This document shows, in pieces, positions 43,181 to 53,458 of a stretch of 64,000 nucleotides of DNA (within the stretch, counting starts at the first letter, position 1; each line of letters begins with the position of its first letter). The notes beneath the pieces are model-generated. The model saw only the letters and a list, made by a program, of their open reading frames with translations, had not been told where the DNA came from and did no database searches. The position numbers and the translations under genes are program-made. This DNA is from Massilia rubra (GTDB lineage Bacteria > Pseudomonadota > Gammaproteobacteria > Burkholderiales > Burkholderiaceae_D). The stretch covers positions 310,001 to 374,000 of the forward strand of contig NZ_VUYU01000004.1 of the NCBI RefSeq assembly GCF_011682065.1, given 5' to 3'.

Positions 43181-43768
43181 ATGAACCAATTTCTTCGCTA
43201 CCTGATCGCCCAGGCTTACAACAACGCCTGGGCCAATCACCGCCTGTTGCGCGCATGCGCCGAGCTGTCGCAGAAAGAATTCGAACTCGCCACGCGCACC
43301 AGCTTTTTTCCGTCGATCAAAGGGACCCTGAATCATAACCTGACGGTCGACTGGTTCTACATCGACGCCATGGAGCGGGCGGCGCGTGGCGACGAACCGC
43401 ATCCCGACTATTGCGCCGCCTTCTTCGAACCGGAAGAACCATTCGCCGCCTGCGCCGATTTGTGGGCCGCGCAAAAGTCGAGCGACCAGCGCCTGATCGC
43501 CTACTGCCGCCAGCTCGACGAGGCCACGCTCGCGCGCGACGTCGGCATCCTGCGTGACCACGGGCTCATGCTCGACACGCCCGCGCGCCTGTTGGCGCAC
43601 CTGTTCCAGCACCAGGTCCACCACCGTGGCCAGGTCCACGCGATGCTCGCCGGGACCGCCATCGAACCGCCCCAGCTCGATGAATTCTACAGCCGTGGCG
43701 AAGCCGAAGACCGGGCGCAGGATTTTGCGGAACTGGGCTTTACCGAGGCCGATGTGTGGGGTGAGTAA
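43181..43768 (+). CDS. DinB-family protein
   Basis: A 195-residue four-helix-bundle protein of the DinB/YfiT superfamily, which binds a divalent metal through three His. Seen: N-terminal AQAYNNAWANHRLLRAC, GTLNHNLTVDWFYIDAM (first His) and LLAHLFQHQVHHRGQVHAML (second and third His in HxxxH arrangement). Many members are thiol-dependent metalloenzymes or of unknown role. No SOS box is visible upstream. Confidence 0.9.
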   Translation: MNQFLRYLIAQAYNNAWANHRLLRACAELSQKEFELATRTSFFPSIKGTLNHNLTVDWFYIDAMERAARGDEPHPDYCAAFFEPEEPFAACADLWAAQKSSDQRLIAYCRQLDEATLARDVGILRDHGLMLDTPARLLAHLFQHQVHHRGQVHAMLAGTAIEPPQLDEFYSRGEAEDRAQDFAELGFTEADVWGE

Positions 43769-43869
43769 GTACGCGTGACAAGCGCTCGTAGCGCGTGGTA
43801 AATTTGAGTTGTAACCAAAAGTAAAAATTCGGCCACTGACGGCTTACCGTAACCTACCACAGGCCAAAC

Positions 43870-45642
43870 ATGCATTGCACCGGGCGTCGGCACGTTCACG
43901 TCGCTTTCACGGTCGCCGCTTTGGCGAGCGCGCTGCCGGCGTGCGCGCTGGAGACGCAAGTGAGCGGCCGGCTCAGCTTCGGCGCCAGCTTCCGTACCGA
44001 GGAATCGGCCCCGCATATGCTCGTTGCATACAATGCGCAAGCGGTCGGACTGTCCGGCCTTGCCAGCGCTGGCCAGAACAGCGATGACGCCAACCTGAAT
44101 TTCCGGCGCGGCGACGCCGTCACGCGCGCGCTCAAGGGCTATGTGGAGCTGGCCGCTTTTGAAGGCAACTTCAGCGCGCTGGTGCGCGTCAAGGCGTGGC
44201 ACGACTTCGCCTTGGGCGACCATGCGCGCGCGTGGGGCAACAGCATCAACGGCTACGCGGCCGGCCAGCCGCTGGGCGACGCCGGCGGCGCGCGGCTGTC
44301 GCGTTTTTCGGGGGTGGCGCTGGGCGATGCGTTCATTGCGCACAACACCCAAGTCGACGACGTGCGCGTGCTGACGCGCTTCGGACAGCAGTCGCTCTCG
44401 TGGGGGGAGCGCAGCGGCTTTCCGGGCGGCCTGGCTGCGCTCAACGCAGTCGACTTCCCGGCGCGCCGGCGTGCCGACGCCGTGCCGCAGGAAACGCTGG
44501 TGCCGGCGCCGATGCTGTTCGCGCGCGCGCAGGCTGCCGGCGGATTCGGGGTCGAGGGCTTTTACCAGACCCGCTTCCGTCCGTCCGCGCTGGACCTGTG
44601 CGGCACCTTCTGGTCCGGCACCGACTACATGGCGCAAGGCTGCAACCTGGCTTTCGCAGGGCCGATGACAGCGAGCGACCGGACGCGCCTGGCGGGGCGC
44701 GCCTATGTCGAACGCATGGACAATCCGGCATCGGTCGACGGCGGACAGTACGGAGCGGCGCTGACGTGGAAGTCGCTGCCGCTGGCGATGGATGTGGGCT
44801 TGTATTACGCGCGCTACACCGGCAGCACCCCCTTGCCGGGCGTGCGCAAGGCGCAGCGGCCCGGTTTGGGCACGATCGCAGGAGATCCCGATGGCAAGAA
44901 CATGCGCTACTTCACCGAATACGCGGGCGACATTGCCATGATGGCGCTCACTGTGATGCACCGGCGCGCGCACGGCAGCGTGTTCGGGGAATTGGCATGG
45001 CGCGCCAACCAGCCCATGCAGCTGCCGCCAGGCGACACTTTGCCGGCACTGCTCAATCCCGCCTTTCCATCGCTCCTGCGCAAGGAGGTCGATGCGCTGG
45101 CGCCTGGCGCGCTGTATCACACCTATGACCGCTACCGCACCGTCCAGCTTCAGGCGGGCATGCAGCGGGACTGGCCGCGCGTCGGCGGCGTCGCTCTGAG
45201 CACCCTTGGCGAAGTCGTGGTCAAGCATGTCGCCGCGCTACCCGATCCGTCCGTGCGGCGCTACGGACGGGTCGACCAGTACGGCAATGGACCGGTTAAC
45301 GGCACGTGCATCGTCACGTCCATCGACGCCGCCCGCCAGTGCAGCAGCGATGGATATGTCACGCCAAGCGCGTATGCGTACCGCATACGGGTCGACGCGC
45401 GCATGGCGCAGGTGGGGCCGGGACTGAACCTGCACGCATGGGCGCAATTGCAGCACGACGTGAAGGGCTGGTCGCATGACTTCATTCTCAACGAAGGCCG
45501 GCGCACCATGAACACGGGCGTGCGTATGGAATACCTGAAGCGTTATGTGGCCGAAGTGGCCTATGCGCCGGTGTGGGGCGGCGTCTACAACACGCAGGTG
45601 GACCGCGACGTGCTGGCGCTGTCGATGGGCGTCAAGTTCTAG
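43870..45642 (+). CDS. DUF1302-family outer-membrane beta-barrel protein
   Basis: A 590-residue exported protein. Signal peptide ends near ACA-LE; the mature N-terminus SGRLSFGASFRTEE, DANLNFRRGDAVTRALKGYVELAA and RFGQQSLSWGERSGFPGGLAALN match DUF1302 proteins, which are long barrels. C-terminal MGVKF has the BAM-type Phe. DUF1302 genes are usually paired with a DUF1329 gene in lipid or sterol-related loci; none is in this window. It is 112 bases upstream of ureD but probably separately transcribed. Confidence 0.85.
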   Translation: MHCTGRRHVHVAFTVAALASALPACALETQVSGRLSFGASFRTEESAPHMLVAYNAQAVGLSGLASAGQNSDDANLNFRRGDAVTRALKGYVELAAFEGNFSALVRVKAWHDFALGDHARAWGNSINGYAAGQPLGDAGGARLSRFSGVALGDAFIAHNTQVDDVRVLTRFGQQSLSWGERSGFPGGLAALNAVDFPARRRADAVPQETLVPAPMLFARAQAAGGFGVEGFYQTRFRPSALDLCGTFWSGTDYMAQGCNLAFAGPMTASDRTRLAGRAYVERMDNPASVDGGQYGAALTWKSLPLAMDVGLYYARYTGSTPLPGVRKAQRPGLGTIAGDPDGKNMRYFTEYAGDIAMMALTVMHRRAHGSVFGELAWRANQPMQLPPGDTLPALLNPAFPSLLRKEVDALAPGALYHTYDRYRTVQLQAGMQRDWPRVGGVALSTLGEVVVKHVAALPDPSVRRYGRVDQYGNGPVNGTCIVTSIDAARQCSSDGYVTPSAYAYRIRVDARMAQVGPGLNLHAWAQLQHDVKGWSHDFILNEGRRTMNTGVRMEYLKRYVAEVAYAPVWGGVYNTQVDRDVLALSMGVKF

Positions 45643-45754
45643 CGCACCAGCGTGGTGCGCGCGCGCCGTGGCGGTGCGCCTGATCACCCGCTGTGGGCAC
45701 GCCGCACCATGAACGTGCCGCGTGCGCTGGCACGCATCCTGCTCCTGCAAAGGT

Positions 45755-46594
45755 ATGCGAGATTGCCACCCGACCGAACCGACCCACACTGCATGGCAAG
45801 CGAGCCTGCGGCTGGGCTTCGCCGACGATGCCGGCACCACGCGGCTGATGGAGCGCGTCCACAGCGGGCCGCTGCGGGTGCAAAAGCCGCTGTATCCGGA
45901 AGGCGCGCGTATCTGCCACGCGATCATCGTCCATCCGCCCGGTGGCGTGGTGGGCGGCGACCGGCTGTCGGTGAGCGTGTCCGCCGGGGCGTCCACGCAT
46001 GCGTTCCTGACCTCGCCCGGCGCCGCCAAGTGGTACCGGGCCAACGGCAAGGTCTCGCGCCAGGATGTGACGATCGACGCCGGCGCCGGCGCGGCCGTCG
46101 AATGGATGCCGCAGGAAGCCATTTTCTTCAATGGCGCCCATGTGGCGCTCGAACAACGGGTCGAGTTGGCGCTTGATGCCAGCTACATCGGCTGCGACAT
46201 CCTGTGCCTGGGCCGGCGCGCCTCGGGCGAGACTTTTGAGAGCGGCGTCATTACCCAGCACACGCAGATCCGCCGTGGCGGCAAGCTGCTGTGGTGGGAG
46301 CAGGGTGCGCTGCGCGGCGGCGGCGCGGCCATGCACAGCCCTCTTGGACTGAACGGCGCGAGCGTGTGCGCCACCCTGGTCGGCGTGGGCAGGCCGGCCG
46401 GCGCCGCGCTGATCGATGCCATGCGCGCGCTCGATCCGTCGCTCGGCGTGACCCAAATCAAGTCGGTTTTTGTCGCACGTTACCTGGGCGAAGACAGCGA
46501 AAGCGCGCGTCGCGCCATGTTCGGGGTGTGGCAGATGTTGCGCCCGCACCTGCTCGGGTGCGCCGCGCCGCTGCCGCGCATCTGGAACACCTGA
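45755..46594 (+). CDS. ureD: Urease accessory protein UreD
   Basis: A 279-residue scaffold protein that binds apo-urease with UreF and UreG during nickel insertion. Seen: HTAWQASLRLGFADDAGTTRL, GPLRVQKPLYPEG, CHAIIVHPPGGVVGGDRL, ASTHAFLTSPGAAKWYRANG and GAAVEWMPQEAIFFNGA, all family hallmarks. Start ATG 45755 gives the usual length; an in-frame GTG at 45722 is possible. Neither has a strong SD. First gene of ureDABCEFG. Confidence 0.94.
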   Translation: MRDCHPTEPTHTAWQASLRLGFADDAGTTRLMERVHSGPLRVQKPLYPEGARICHAIIVHPPGGVVGGDRLSVSVSAGASTHAFLTSPGAAKWYRANGKVSRQDVTIDAGAGAAVEWMPQEAIFFNGAHVALEQRVELALDASYIGCDILCLGRRASGETFESGVITQHTQIRRGGKLLWWEQGALRGGGAAMHSPLGLNGASVCATLVGVGRPAGAALIDAMRALDPSLGVTQIKSVFVARYLGEDSESARRAMFGVWQMLRPHLLGCAAPLPRIWNT

Positions 46595-46612
46595 AAAGAG
46601 AGACGACAATCC

Positions 46613-46915
46613 ATGGACCTGACCCCGCGCGAAAAAGACAAACTGCTGATCTTCACCGCCGCCTTGCTGGCCGAACGGCGCATGGCGCGCGGCCTCAAAC
46701 TCAATTATCCGGAAGCCGTGGCGTTGATCAGCGCGGCCATCATGGAGGGCGCGCGCGACGGCAAGACGGTGGCGCAGCTGATGTCCGAAGGCGCCGCGAT
46801 ATTGACGCGCGCCGACGTCATGGACGGCATCGCCGAGATGATCCCCGATATCCAGGTCGAGGCGACTTTCCCGGACGGCAGCAAGCTCGTGACCGTCCAC
46901 AACCCCATTCCCTGA
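46613..46915 (+). CDS. ureA: Urease gamma subunit
   Basis: A 100-residue structural subunit: [61 protein letters not shown]-like end. Full length and ungapped against family expectation. SD AGAGAGA lies upstream. Confidence 0.97.
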   Translation: MDLTPREKDKLLIFTAALLAERRMARGLKLNYPEAVALISAAIMEGARDGKTVAQLMSEGAAILTRADVMDGIAEMIPDIQVEATFPDGSKLVTVHNPIP

Positions 46916-46922
46916 GAGCGAG

Positions 46923-47252
46923 ATGAGCATGATACCTGGCCAATACCTGCTTGCCGATGGCGACATTGAACTGAACGCCGGCCGCGCCACCCGCACCGTG
47001 GTCGTGGCCAACAGCGGCGACCGGCCAATCCAGGTCGGCTCGCACTTTCACTTCTTCGAGGTCAATACCGCGCTGCACTTCGCGCGCAGCGCGGCAATTG
47101 GCATGCGGCTCAATATCGCTTCCGGCACCGCGGTGCGCTTCGAGCCGGGCCAGCGGCGCACGGTGGAACTGGTCGCACTCGGTGGCGACCGGATGGTGTT
47201 CGGCTTTAACGGCCTGGTGATGGGCGAACTGCCACCGCACGGGAGCGACTGA
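46923..47252 (+). CDS. ureB: Urease beta subunit
   Basis: A 109-residue structural subunit: [62 protein letters not shown]. Separate gamma, beta and alpha genes as usual for proteobacteria. Seven bases after ureA and one base before ureC. Confidence 0.97.
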   Translation: MSMIPGQYLLADGDIELNAGRATRTVVVANSGDRPIQVGSHFHFFEVNTALHFARSAAIGMRLNIASGTAVRFEPGQRRTVELVALGGDRMVFGFNGLVMGELPPHGSD

Positions 47253-47253
47253 G

Positions 47254-48954
47254 ATGCCCTCGATCAGCCGCCGCGCCTACGCCGACATGTTCGGCCCCAC
47301 CACGGGCGACCGCATCCGCCTTGCAGATACCGACCTGTTCATCGAGATCGAACGCGACTTCGCCATCCATGGCGAGGAAGTCAAGTTCGGCGGCGGTAAA
47401 ACCATCCGCGACGGCATGGGGCAGTCGCAGCGGCTGCATGCCGACGTGATGGATACCGTCATCACCAACGCCGTCATCGTCGACCACTGGGGCATCGTCA
47501 AGGCCGATATCGGCCTCAAAAACGGCCTGATCGCCGCCATCGGCAAGGCCGGCAACCCGGACGTGCAGCCAGGCGTGACGATGGCCATCGGCGGCGCCAC
47601 CGAAATCATCGCCGGCGAAGGCATGATCGTCACCGCCGGCGGGGTCGATACCCACATCCATTTCATCTGCCCGCAGCAGATCGAAGAAGCGCTCATGAGC
47701 GGCATCACCACCATGATCGGCGGCGGCACCGGTCCCGCGACCGGCACCGCGGCCACCACCTGCACGCCGGGACCGTGGCACCTGCACGCGATGCTCGGGG
47801 CGGCCGATGCCTTTCCGATGAACCTGGGCTTCATGGGCAAGGGCAACGTCAGCCTGCCGGGACCCCTGGAGGAACAGGTGCTGGCCGGCGCGATCGGCCT
47901 CAAACTCCACGAAGACTGGGGCAGCACCCCGGCCGCCATCGACAACTGCCTGGCGGTGGCCGAGCGCATGGACGTGCAGGTGGCGCTGCATTCCGATACC
48001 CTCAACGAAGGCGGCTTTTTGGAAAGCACGCTGGGCGCCTTCAAGGATCGCACCATCCACACCTTCCATACGGAAGGGGCGGGCGGCGGCCATGCGCCCG
48101 ACATCATCGCCGCCGTCGGCCAGGACAACGTGCTGCCGTCGTCGACCAATCCGACCCGGCCCTTCACCGTCAACACGCTCGACGAGCATCTCGACATGCT
48201 GATGGTGTGTCATCACCTCGACCCGGCCATAGCCGAAGACGTGGCCTTCGCCGAGTCGCGCATCCGGCGCGAGACCATCGCCGCCGAGGATATCTTGCAC
48301 GACCTGGGGGCGATCTCGATGATGTCGTCCGACTCGCAAGCGATGGGCCGGGTGGGCGAAGTGATCATGCGCACCTGGCAGAGCGCCCACAAGATGAAGC
48401 AGCAGCGCGGCCCGCTCGCACCCGACACGGCGCGCAACGACAACTTTCGCGTCAAGCGCTATATCGCCAAATACACGATCAACCCGGCCATCACGCATGG
48501 CGTCTCGCACGCGGTCGGCTCGCTGGAAGTGGGCAAGATCGCCGATATCGTACTGTGGAAGCCGGCGTTTTTCGGTGTAAAGCCGTCGATCATTCTCAAA
48601 GGCGGCATGATTGCGGCGGCGCAGATGGGCGACCCGAACGCGTCGATCCCGACGCCGCAGCCGGTCCACTACCGCATGATGTTCGGCGCCTTTGGCGGCG
48701 GCCTGAAAAAGTCGTTCACGTTCGTCTCGCAAGCCGCCTACGACGCGGGTATCGGCCGGCAACTGGGCTTGAGCAAGACGCTCATTCCCGTGCACGGCAT
48801 GCGCCACCTGCGCAAGCGCGACATGATCCACAACGGCGCCACGCCCCGCATGGAAGTCGATCCCGAAACCTACGAAGTGCGCGCCGACGGCCAGTTGCTG
48901 GTCTGCGAAGCCGCAGTCGTGCTGCCGATGGCGCAGCGCTATTTTTTGTTCTGA
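47254..48954 (+). CDS. ureC: Urease alpha (catalytic) subunit
   Basis: A 566-residue Ni-dependent enzyme hydrolysing urea to ammonia and carbamate. Nickel ligands and carbamylated Lys are in place: [24 protein letters not shown] (carbamylated Lys near 217), [27 protein letters not shown]; the mobile flap MVCHHLD contains the active-site Cys and His; later [19 protein letters not shown]. Full length, nothing missing. Confidence 0.98.
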   Translation: MPSISRRAYADMFGPTTGDRIRLADTDLFIEIERDFAIHGEEVKFGGGKTIRDGMGQSQRLHADVMDTVITNAVIVDHWGIVKADIGLKNGLIAAIGKAGNPDVQPGVTMAIGGATEIIAGEGMIVTAGGVDTHIHFICPQQIEEALMSGITTMIGGGTGPATGTAATTCTPGPWHLHAMLGAADAFPMNLGFMGKGNVSLPGPLEEQVLAGAIGLKLHEDWGSTPAAIDNCLAVAERMDVQVALHSDTLNEGGFLESTLGAFKDRTIHTFHTEGAGGGHAPDIIAAVGQDNVLPSSTNPTRPFTVNTLDEHLDMLMVCHHLDPAIAEDVAFAESRIRRETIAAEDILHDLGAISMMSSDSQAMGRVGEVIMRTWQSAHKMKQQRGPLAPDTARNDNFRVKRYIAKYTINPAITHGVSHAVGSLEVGKIADIVLWKPAFFGVKPSIILKGGMIAAAQMGDPNASIPTPQPVHYRMMFGAFGGGLKKSFTFVSQAAYDAGIGRQLGLSKTLIPVHGMRHLRKRDMIHNGATPRMEVDPETYEVRADGQLLVCEAAVVLPMAQRYFLF

Positions 48955-48966
48955 GAGAGTCCCGTG

Positions 48967-49479
48967 ATGATGACATTGCATACCAAGCTGGCGCAGGCCG
49001 AACGCGTCGACGATGAGCTGGTGCTGGCCTACGACCAGCGCGAAAAGTGCCGCCTGCGCGCGCGCCTGGCGTCCGGCGAGGAGGTGGCGCTGTTCATGGT
49101 GCGCGGCACGGTGCTGCGCGACGGCGAGCTCTTGACGGGAGCCGAAGGGCGCGTGGTGCGCGTTCTCGCCGCCAGCGAACCGACCTACGTGGTCCGTTGC
49201 GGCACGCCCCTGATCATGGCGCGCTGCGCTTTTCATTTGGGGAACCGGCATACGCAGGCCCAGATCGGCGATGGCTTCTTGCGCATCCGGGTCGATCCGG
49301 TGCTCAAGGAGATGGTGGAGGGCCTGGGCGCGCGCGTGGAGCAAGAGAGCGCGCCGTTCGAGCCGGAAGCGGGGGCGTATTCGGGTGGAGGGCACAGCCA
49401 CGGCCACGATGGCCATCCGCTCGCTCCCGTGCCGCTGCGCCAGAAGATACACCGGCCGGGCGACCCGGCGTCGGCATGA
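48967..49479 (+). CDS. ureE: Urease accessory nickel chaperone UreE
   Basis: A 170-residue dimeric nickel carrier. Conserved RARLASGEEVALFMVRGTVLRDGELL, YHLGNRH-type motif (CAFHLGNRHTQAQIG, containing the interface His), and LKEMVEGLGARV. The tail has a short His-rich part HSHGHDGH, a modest nickel store. Start set at the ATG after GTG 48964; the next ATG (48970) is also possible. The stop overlaps ureF start. Confidence 0.95.
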   Translation: MMTLHTKLAQAERVDDELVLAYDQREKCRLRARLASGEEVALFMVRGTVLRDGELLTGAEGRVVRVLAASEPTYVVRCGTPLIMARCAFHLGNRHTQAQIGDGFLRIRVDPVLKEMVEGLGARVEQESAPFEPEAGAYSGGGHSHGHDGHPLAPVPLRQKIHRPGDPASA

Positions 49480-50141
49480 ACGCCAGCGCGCTGCTGCACC
49501 TGCTGCAGTTTGCCAGCCCGGCGCTGCCGATCGGCGGCTACAGCTATTCGCAAGGGCTGGAAGCGGCGTTCGAGGCGGGCCTGGTGACGGAAGCCGACAG
49601 CGCCCGCGCCTGGATCGCGCGTCACCTGGACGAGGTGGTGGCGCAGTGGGATGCGCCGCTGTTCTGGCGCCTGCTTAAGGCCTTCGAGGCGCATGACGAC
49701 GCCTCGGTGGCCCTGTGGAGCGAGCGTTTCCTGGCCTCGCGCGACAGTGCCGAGTTCCGCGCCGAGACCATCCAGATGGGCTACTCGCTCACGCGCCTGA
49801 TCGCGGAGCTGGGCGTGGCCGACGTGGCCTCGCTCGGCCCCGAGGTGGCGCTGCCGACCGCCTTTGCCTGCGCGGTCGACGCCCTTGGCATACCGCACGA
49901 AGAAGCGCTGCTGGCGATGCTGTTCTCCTGGATCGAAAACCAGGTGCTGGTGTGCGTCAAGTCGGTGCCGCTGGGGCAGGTGGCGGGCCAGCGCATGCTG
50001 CTGTCGCTGCGCGCAAACATCGAACAAGCGGCGCGGCGCGCGCAAACGCTGGGCGACGAGGAGATGTCGAACTGGTCGCCCGGCCTGTCGATGCTGTCGA
50101 TGCGGCACGAGGCGCAGCACGGCAGGTTGTACCGATCATGA
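49476..50141 (+). CDS. ureF: Urease accessory protein UreF
   Basis: A 221-residue helical protein that gates nickel transfer from UreG to urease. Seen: [64 protein letters not shown] and C-terminal [21 protein letters not shown]. The start overlaps the ureE stop by 4 bases. Confidence 0.95.
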   Translation: MNASALLHLLQFASPALPIGGYSYSQGLEAAFEAGLVTEADSARAWIARHLDEVVAQWDAPLFWRLLKAFEAHDDASVALWSERFLASRDSAEFRAETIQMGYSLTRLIAELGVADVASLGPEVALPTAFACAVDALGIPHEEALLAMLFSWIENQVLVCVKSVPLGQVAGQRMLLSLRANIEQAARRAQTLGDEEMSNWSPGLSMLSMRHEAQHGRLYRS

Positions 50142-50164
50142 TTAACCAGGAAGAGAGACAGAAA

Positions 50165-50779
<615 letters not shown>

Positions 50780-50869
50780 CTGGCCCGCCCACGGCGGCGG
50801 CTTGTCTTGATGGGTCATTTCGACTATTATTGAATCATCAAAACGAGCCGCATCGCGCGCGAATCCGCC

Positions 50870-51226
50870 ATGACCATTACGATTTACCACAACGCGCGCT
50901 GCAGTAACTCGCGCCGCGCCCTTGAACTGATCCAGGCCAGCGGCTTTGATCCGAAGATCATCGATTACCTGGTCGACCCGCCCACGCGCGCCGTGCTGAA
51001 AGAGCTGATCTCGCGTGCGGGCCTGGCGGTGCGCGACGCCATGCGCACCAAGGAGCAGGAATACGCCGACCTCGGATTGGCCAATGCCGCCGACGATGCC
51101 CTGCTGGACGCCATGGTGGCCCATCCGACCCTGATCAACCGCCCGTTCGTGGTCACGCCGCTGGGCGTGCGCCTGTGCCGTCCCGGCGATCTGGTGCTCG
51201 ATATCTTGCCGCCGAAGGACGCCTGA
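50870..51226 (+). CDS. arsC: ArsC-family arsenate reductase (glutaredoxin type)
   Basis: A 118-residue thioredoxin-fold protein of the ArsC/Spx family: TIYHNARCSNSRRALEL (active CxxS), IIDYLVDPPTRAVLKELI, RTKEQEYADLGL, MVAHPTLINRPFVVTPLGVRLCRP (basic substrate-binding Arg residues). Arsenate reduction is the likely role but YfgD-like members exist. The next gene, arsH, follows without a gap, which supports an arsenic function. Confidence 0.88.
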   Translation: MTITIYHNARCSNSRRALELIQASGFDPKIIDYLVDPPTRAVLKELISRAGLAVRDAMRTKEQEYADLGLANAADDALLDAMVAHPTLINRPFVVTPLGVRLCRPGDLVLDILPPKDA

Positions 51227-51925
51227 ATGGACATCAAGGACATGAGCCTGCCCAACCTGGGCGAAGCGCAGTTCGACCTGCCGACGCTGGATAAACTGGC
51301 GCCGCCGGCGCCTTTCGATCATCCGCCGCGCATCCTGCTGCTGTACGGGTCCCTGCGCGAGCGCTCGTTCAGCCGCTTCCTGACCGAAGAAGCGGCGCGC
51401 ATCCTGGCGCACATGGGCGCCGACGTGCGCATTTTCGACCCGCACGGCCTGCCCATGACCGACAGCGAAGCGGTCACCCATCCCAAGGTGGCCGAGCTGC
51501 GCGCATTGTCGCTCTGGTCGGAAGGGCAGGTGTGGTGCAGCCCGGAGCGGCATGGCGCCATTACCTCGGTGATGAAAAACCAGATCGACTGGATTCCGCT
51601 GGAAGTCGGTTCCACCCGGCCGACCCAGGGACGCACGCTGGCGGTGATGCAGGTGTCGGGCGGCTCGCAGTCGTTCAATACCGTCAACACCTTGCGTTTG
51701 CTGGGGCGCTGGATGCGCATGGTGACGATACCGAACCAGTCGTCGGTGCCCAAGGCCTACGAGCAGTTCGACGAGGCGGGGCGCATGAAGCCATCGCCGT
51801 TTTACGACCGCGTGGTCGATGTGATGGAAGAGCTGTTCAAATTCACCTTGCTACTGCGCGAGCGCAGCGATTACCTGGTGGACCGCTACAGCGAACGTCG
51901 GGATGCCGCCGTGCGCAGCGTCTAA
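51227..51925 (+). CDS. arsH: ArsH, NADPH-dependent FMN organoarsenical oxidase
   Basis: A 232-residue flavoprotein: [26 protein letters not shown] (flavodoxin-like phosphate loop GSLRERSFS), [68 protein letters not shown] and [11 protein letters not shown]; all typical of ArsH. Starts directly after the arsC stop. No arsR or arsB in the window, so this is a minimal pair. Confidence 0.94.
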   Translation: MDIKDMSLPNLGEAQFDLPTLDKLAPPAPFDHPPRILLLYGSLRERSFSRFLTEEAARILAHMGADVRIFDPHGLPMTDSEAVTHPKVAELRALSLWSEGQVWCSPERHGAITSVMKNQIDWIPLEVGSTRPTQGRTLAVMQVSGGSQSFNTVNTLRLLGRWMRMVTIPNQSSVPKAYEQFDEAGRMKPSPFYDRVVDVMEELFKFTLLLRERSDYLVDRYSERRDAAVRSV

Positions 51926-51955
51926 AGGGCGCCGCGAAAAACCGGTCCAGCCCCT

Positions 51956-52030
51956 GTAGTACTAGCGGCCAAGGTTGAGGTGCGCTTCCAACAACTCAAC
52001 AAATATGAAAGCGGCCTCAACATTCCGCCC
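51956..52030 (+). pseudogene. Relic of an XRE-type helix-turn-helix regulator
   Basis: Reading frame gives LAAKVEVRFQQLNKYESGLN, the helix 2-turn-helix 3 pattern of XRE regulators (LAxxLxVxxQxxxKYExGxN). No start, SD or N-terminal part precedes it (the arsH stop is 30 bases upstream), and the downstream part lacks the family's continuation and stops soon. A decayed fragment. Homology is judged by eye. Confidence 0.4.
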
Positions 52031-52145
52031 GGACCTGGCCGAGTCGTGCTCTACCGTCCCGGCCTTGGTGGTTTGTCCGCGCCGTGATCCACTGCCCTCG
52101 ACGTGCAAGTAGACGCCTTGGTTGGCGCCGCTTTCAAAACGATAC

Positions 52146-52418
52146 CTACCCTACGACTGCCTTAATGACCGCTATATAGACAACGAAGAGAGCGAAGGCA
52201 AGTATCATTCTTCGAAAGTAGTATTGCTCCTCGGGTGGATCGGCGCGCGTTATTAAGCGCAACCAGCCCCCCGTGAAATCATGCAAATAATCAAAGAAAG
52301 TATCTTTACGACCTCGTCGTAGCCCCGTGTATCGTACTGTGTAGAAAACGAACGCCGCCAGCGCGAACACCCCTGGCAGGATCATTGCGACTCCTATCGC
52401 GATTTGTAATATGTTCAT
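52146..52418 (-). CDS. Small two-helix membrane protein of unknown function
   Basis: A 90-residue protein: hydrophobic N-terminal helix (ILQIAIGVAMILPGVFALAAFVFYTV), basic loop RYTGLRRGRKDTFFDYLHDFTGG, second helix (MILAFALFVVYIAVIKAVV). Lies 13 bases after the pentapeptide-type gene, in an AT-richer islet with relics, so it may be an orphan accessory or immunity gene. No family recognised. Confidence 0.6.
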   Translation of the reverse strand: MNILQIAIGVAMILPGVFALAAFVFYTVRYTGLRRGRKDTFFDYLHDFTGGWLRLITRADPPEEQYYFRRMILAFALFVVYIAVIKAVVG

Positions 52419-52431
52419 AGCGTTGAGATCT

Positions 52432-52998
52432 CTATAAGCTTTTGAGGAGCGGAATCAGATTGTTCTGAACTGACCAAGTACTGGTCTTCTGAGCTGAGAC
52501 CCGCGCGCGGATCGAGCATGTGTTTGCCGGCCTGACCGAGATGGGCGCCAAGGGCCTGTTTCTGAAGTTCGTCTTCACAAAAATGCAGTTGACGAATCGA
52601 ACCTCAGTCCCTATCGCGGATGTTAAATTTGCCATGGAAAAATCGCATTTAGAGAATTCACCCCGCAATACAGCACCTGATAAATTCGCCGACGTAAAGT
52701 CGCACGAATTGAAGATTTTTCCTAAATGCGTTTGCAGCGACGCAAAGCAAAATCGCACTTTCTCAACCTTGCACATCCCAAACTGGCCAGTTCGTTCAAG
52801 TGCCGCTCCAGAAAGATCGACAGAATTTATCGTTACGTTCTTGATGAATTGCGTGATCGCAATTCCACGCAAATCAACGAACCCATCATCCATCACGGGA
52901 AAAGGGAAGGTAGATTTCCCGACGAGCGCTTCTTCACCCTGGCATATTTGTTGGGTAGTCCATCGCTTCTTTAATTGTTCAATCTCTGATTTGTCCAT
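52432..52998 (-). CDS. Pentapeptide-repeat-like protein with a damaged C-terminus
   Basis: A 188-residue protein starting MDKSEIEQLKKRWTTQQI. The middle has pentapeptide-like turns (VDLSGAALERTG, CDFTSANLSGAVLRGEFSKCDFSMANLTSA). After residue about 145 (FVKTNFRNRP) the pattern stops, and the remaining ~40 residues are the antisense reading of an IS5-type transposase fragment. So an insertion truncated the original C-terminus. AT-richer than its neighbours. Residual function uncertain. Confidence 0.6.
   Translation of the reverse strand: MDKSEIEQLKKRWTTQQICQGEEALVGKSTFPFPVMDDGFVDLRGIAITQFIKNVTINSVDLSGAALERTGQFGMCKVEKVRFCFASLQTHLGKIFNSCDFTSANLSGAVLRGEFSKCDFSMANLTSAIGTEVRFVNCIFVKTNFRNRPLAPISVRPANTCSIRARVSAQKTSTWSVQNNLIPLLKSL
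52493..52560 (+). mobile_element. IS5-type transposase fragment
   Basis: Plus-strand frame reads AETRARIEHVFAGLTEMGAK, the conserved C-terminal E motif region of IS5-group transposases (RARVEHVFG..-GGK). Preceded by a stop and followed at once by unrelated sequence, so only about 65 bases remain. It lies inside the C-terminal part of the pentapeptide-type gene. Confidence 0.6.
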
Positions 52999-53071
52999 CG
53001 CTTTTCTCAACATGCCACTGCCGGCATCGCGACCGGCGACCACGCGACATTTACCGGTAATGAGAGGCGCC

Positions 53072-53458
53072 CTAAAGGTAGGGCCAGAAGGTGAGCGCGC
53101 CGATCAGCACCGCGCCGGCGGCGGCAATGAGCACGCCGCCGGCGCCGATGTCCTTGGCGTGCTTGACCGCGATGGCGTAGCCGGGCGAGACGACGTCGCA
53201 CACGTATTCGACCGCCGTGTTGATGGTTTCGGCCACCCACACCGCCACCATCGCCGCGACCAGCCAGCGCCAGTCGGCGCTGCTGACATTGAAGTACAGT
53301 CCAAGGCCGACCACGATCACGCTGGCGGCCAGGTGCAGCCACGCGTTGTGCTGGGTCTTGAGCATGAAGACAATGCCCGCAATGGCGTAGCCGAAGCTTT
53401 TGGAGCGGGCCGCCAGCGAAAAGCGCTGCGGAGTAGCGACGTTTTTGGTTTCGTTCAT
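53072..53458 (-). CDS. dgkA: Diacylglycerol/undecaprenol kinase, DgkA family
   Basis: A 128-residue three-helix membrane kinase. Seen: SKSFGYAIAGIVFMLKTQHNAWLHLAAS, catalytic WVAETINTAVEYVCDVVSPGYA (ExxNTAxE metal/ATP motif) and VKHAKDIGAGGVLIAAAGA (KDxxAGAV). The variant pattern (AETINTAVEYVCD) is closest to gram-positive-like undecaprenol kinases. The start overlaps the stop of a 43-codon gene (ATGA). Confidence 0.9.
   Translation of the reverse strand: MNETKNVATPQRFSLAARSKSFGYAIAGIVFMLKTQHNAWLHLAASVIVVGLGLYFNVSSADWRWLVAAMVAVWVAETINTAVEYVCDVVSPGYAIAVKHAKDIGAGGVLIAAAGAVLIGALTFWPYL

Noticed and set aside
51962-52138. 57-codon minus-strand open stretch opposite the XRE relic
   Set aside because: No start codon, and the plus strand shows a better helix-turn-helix match.
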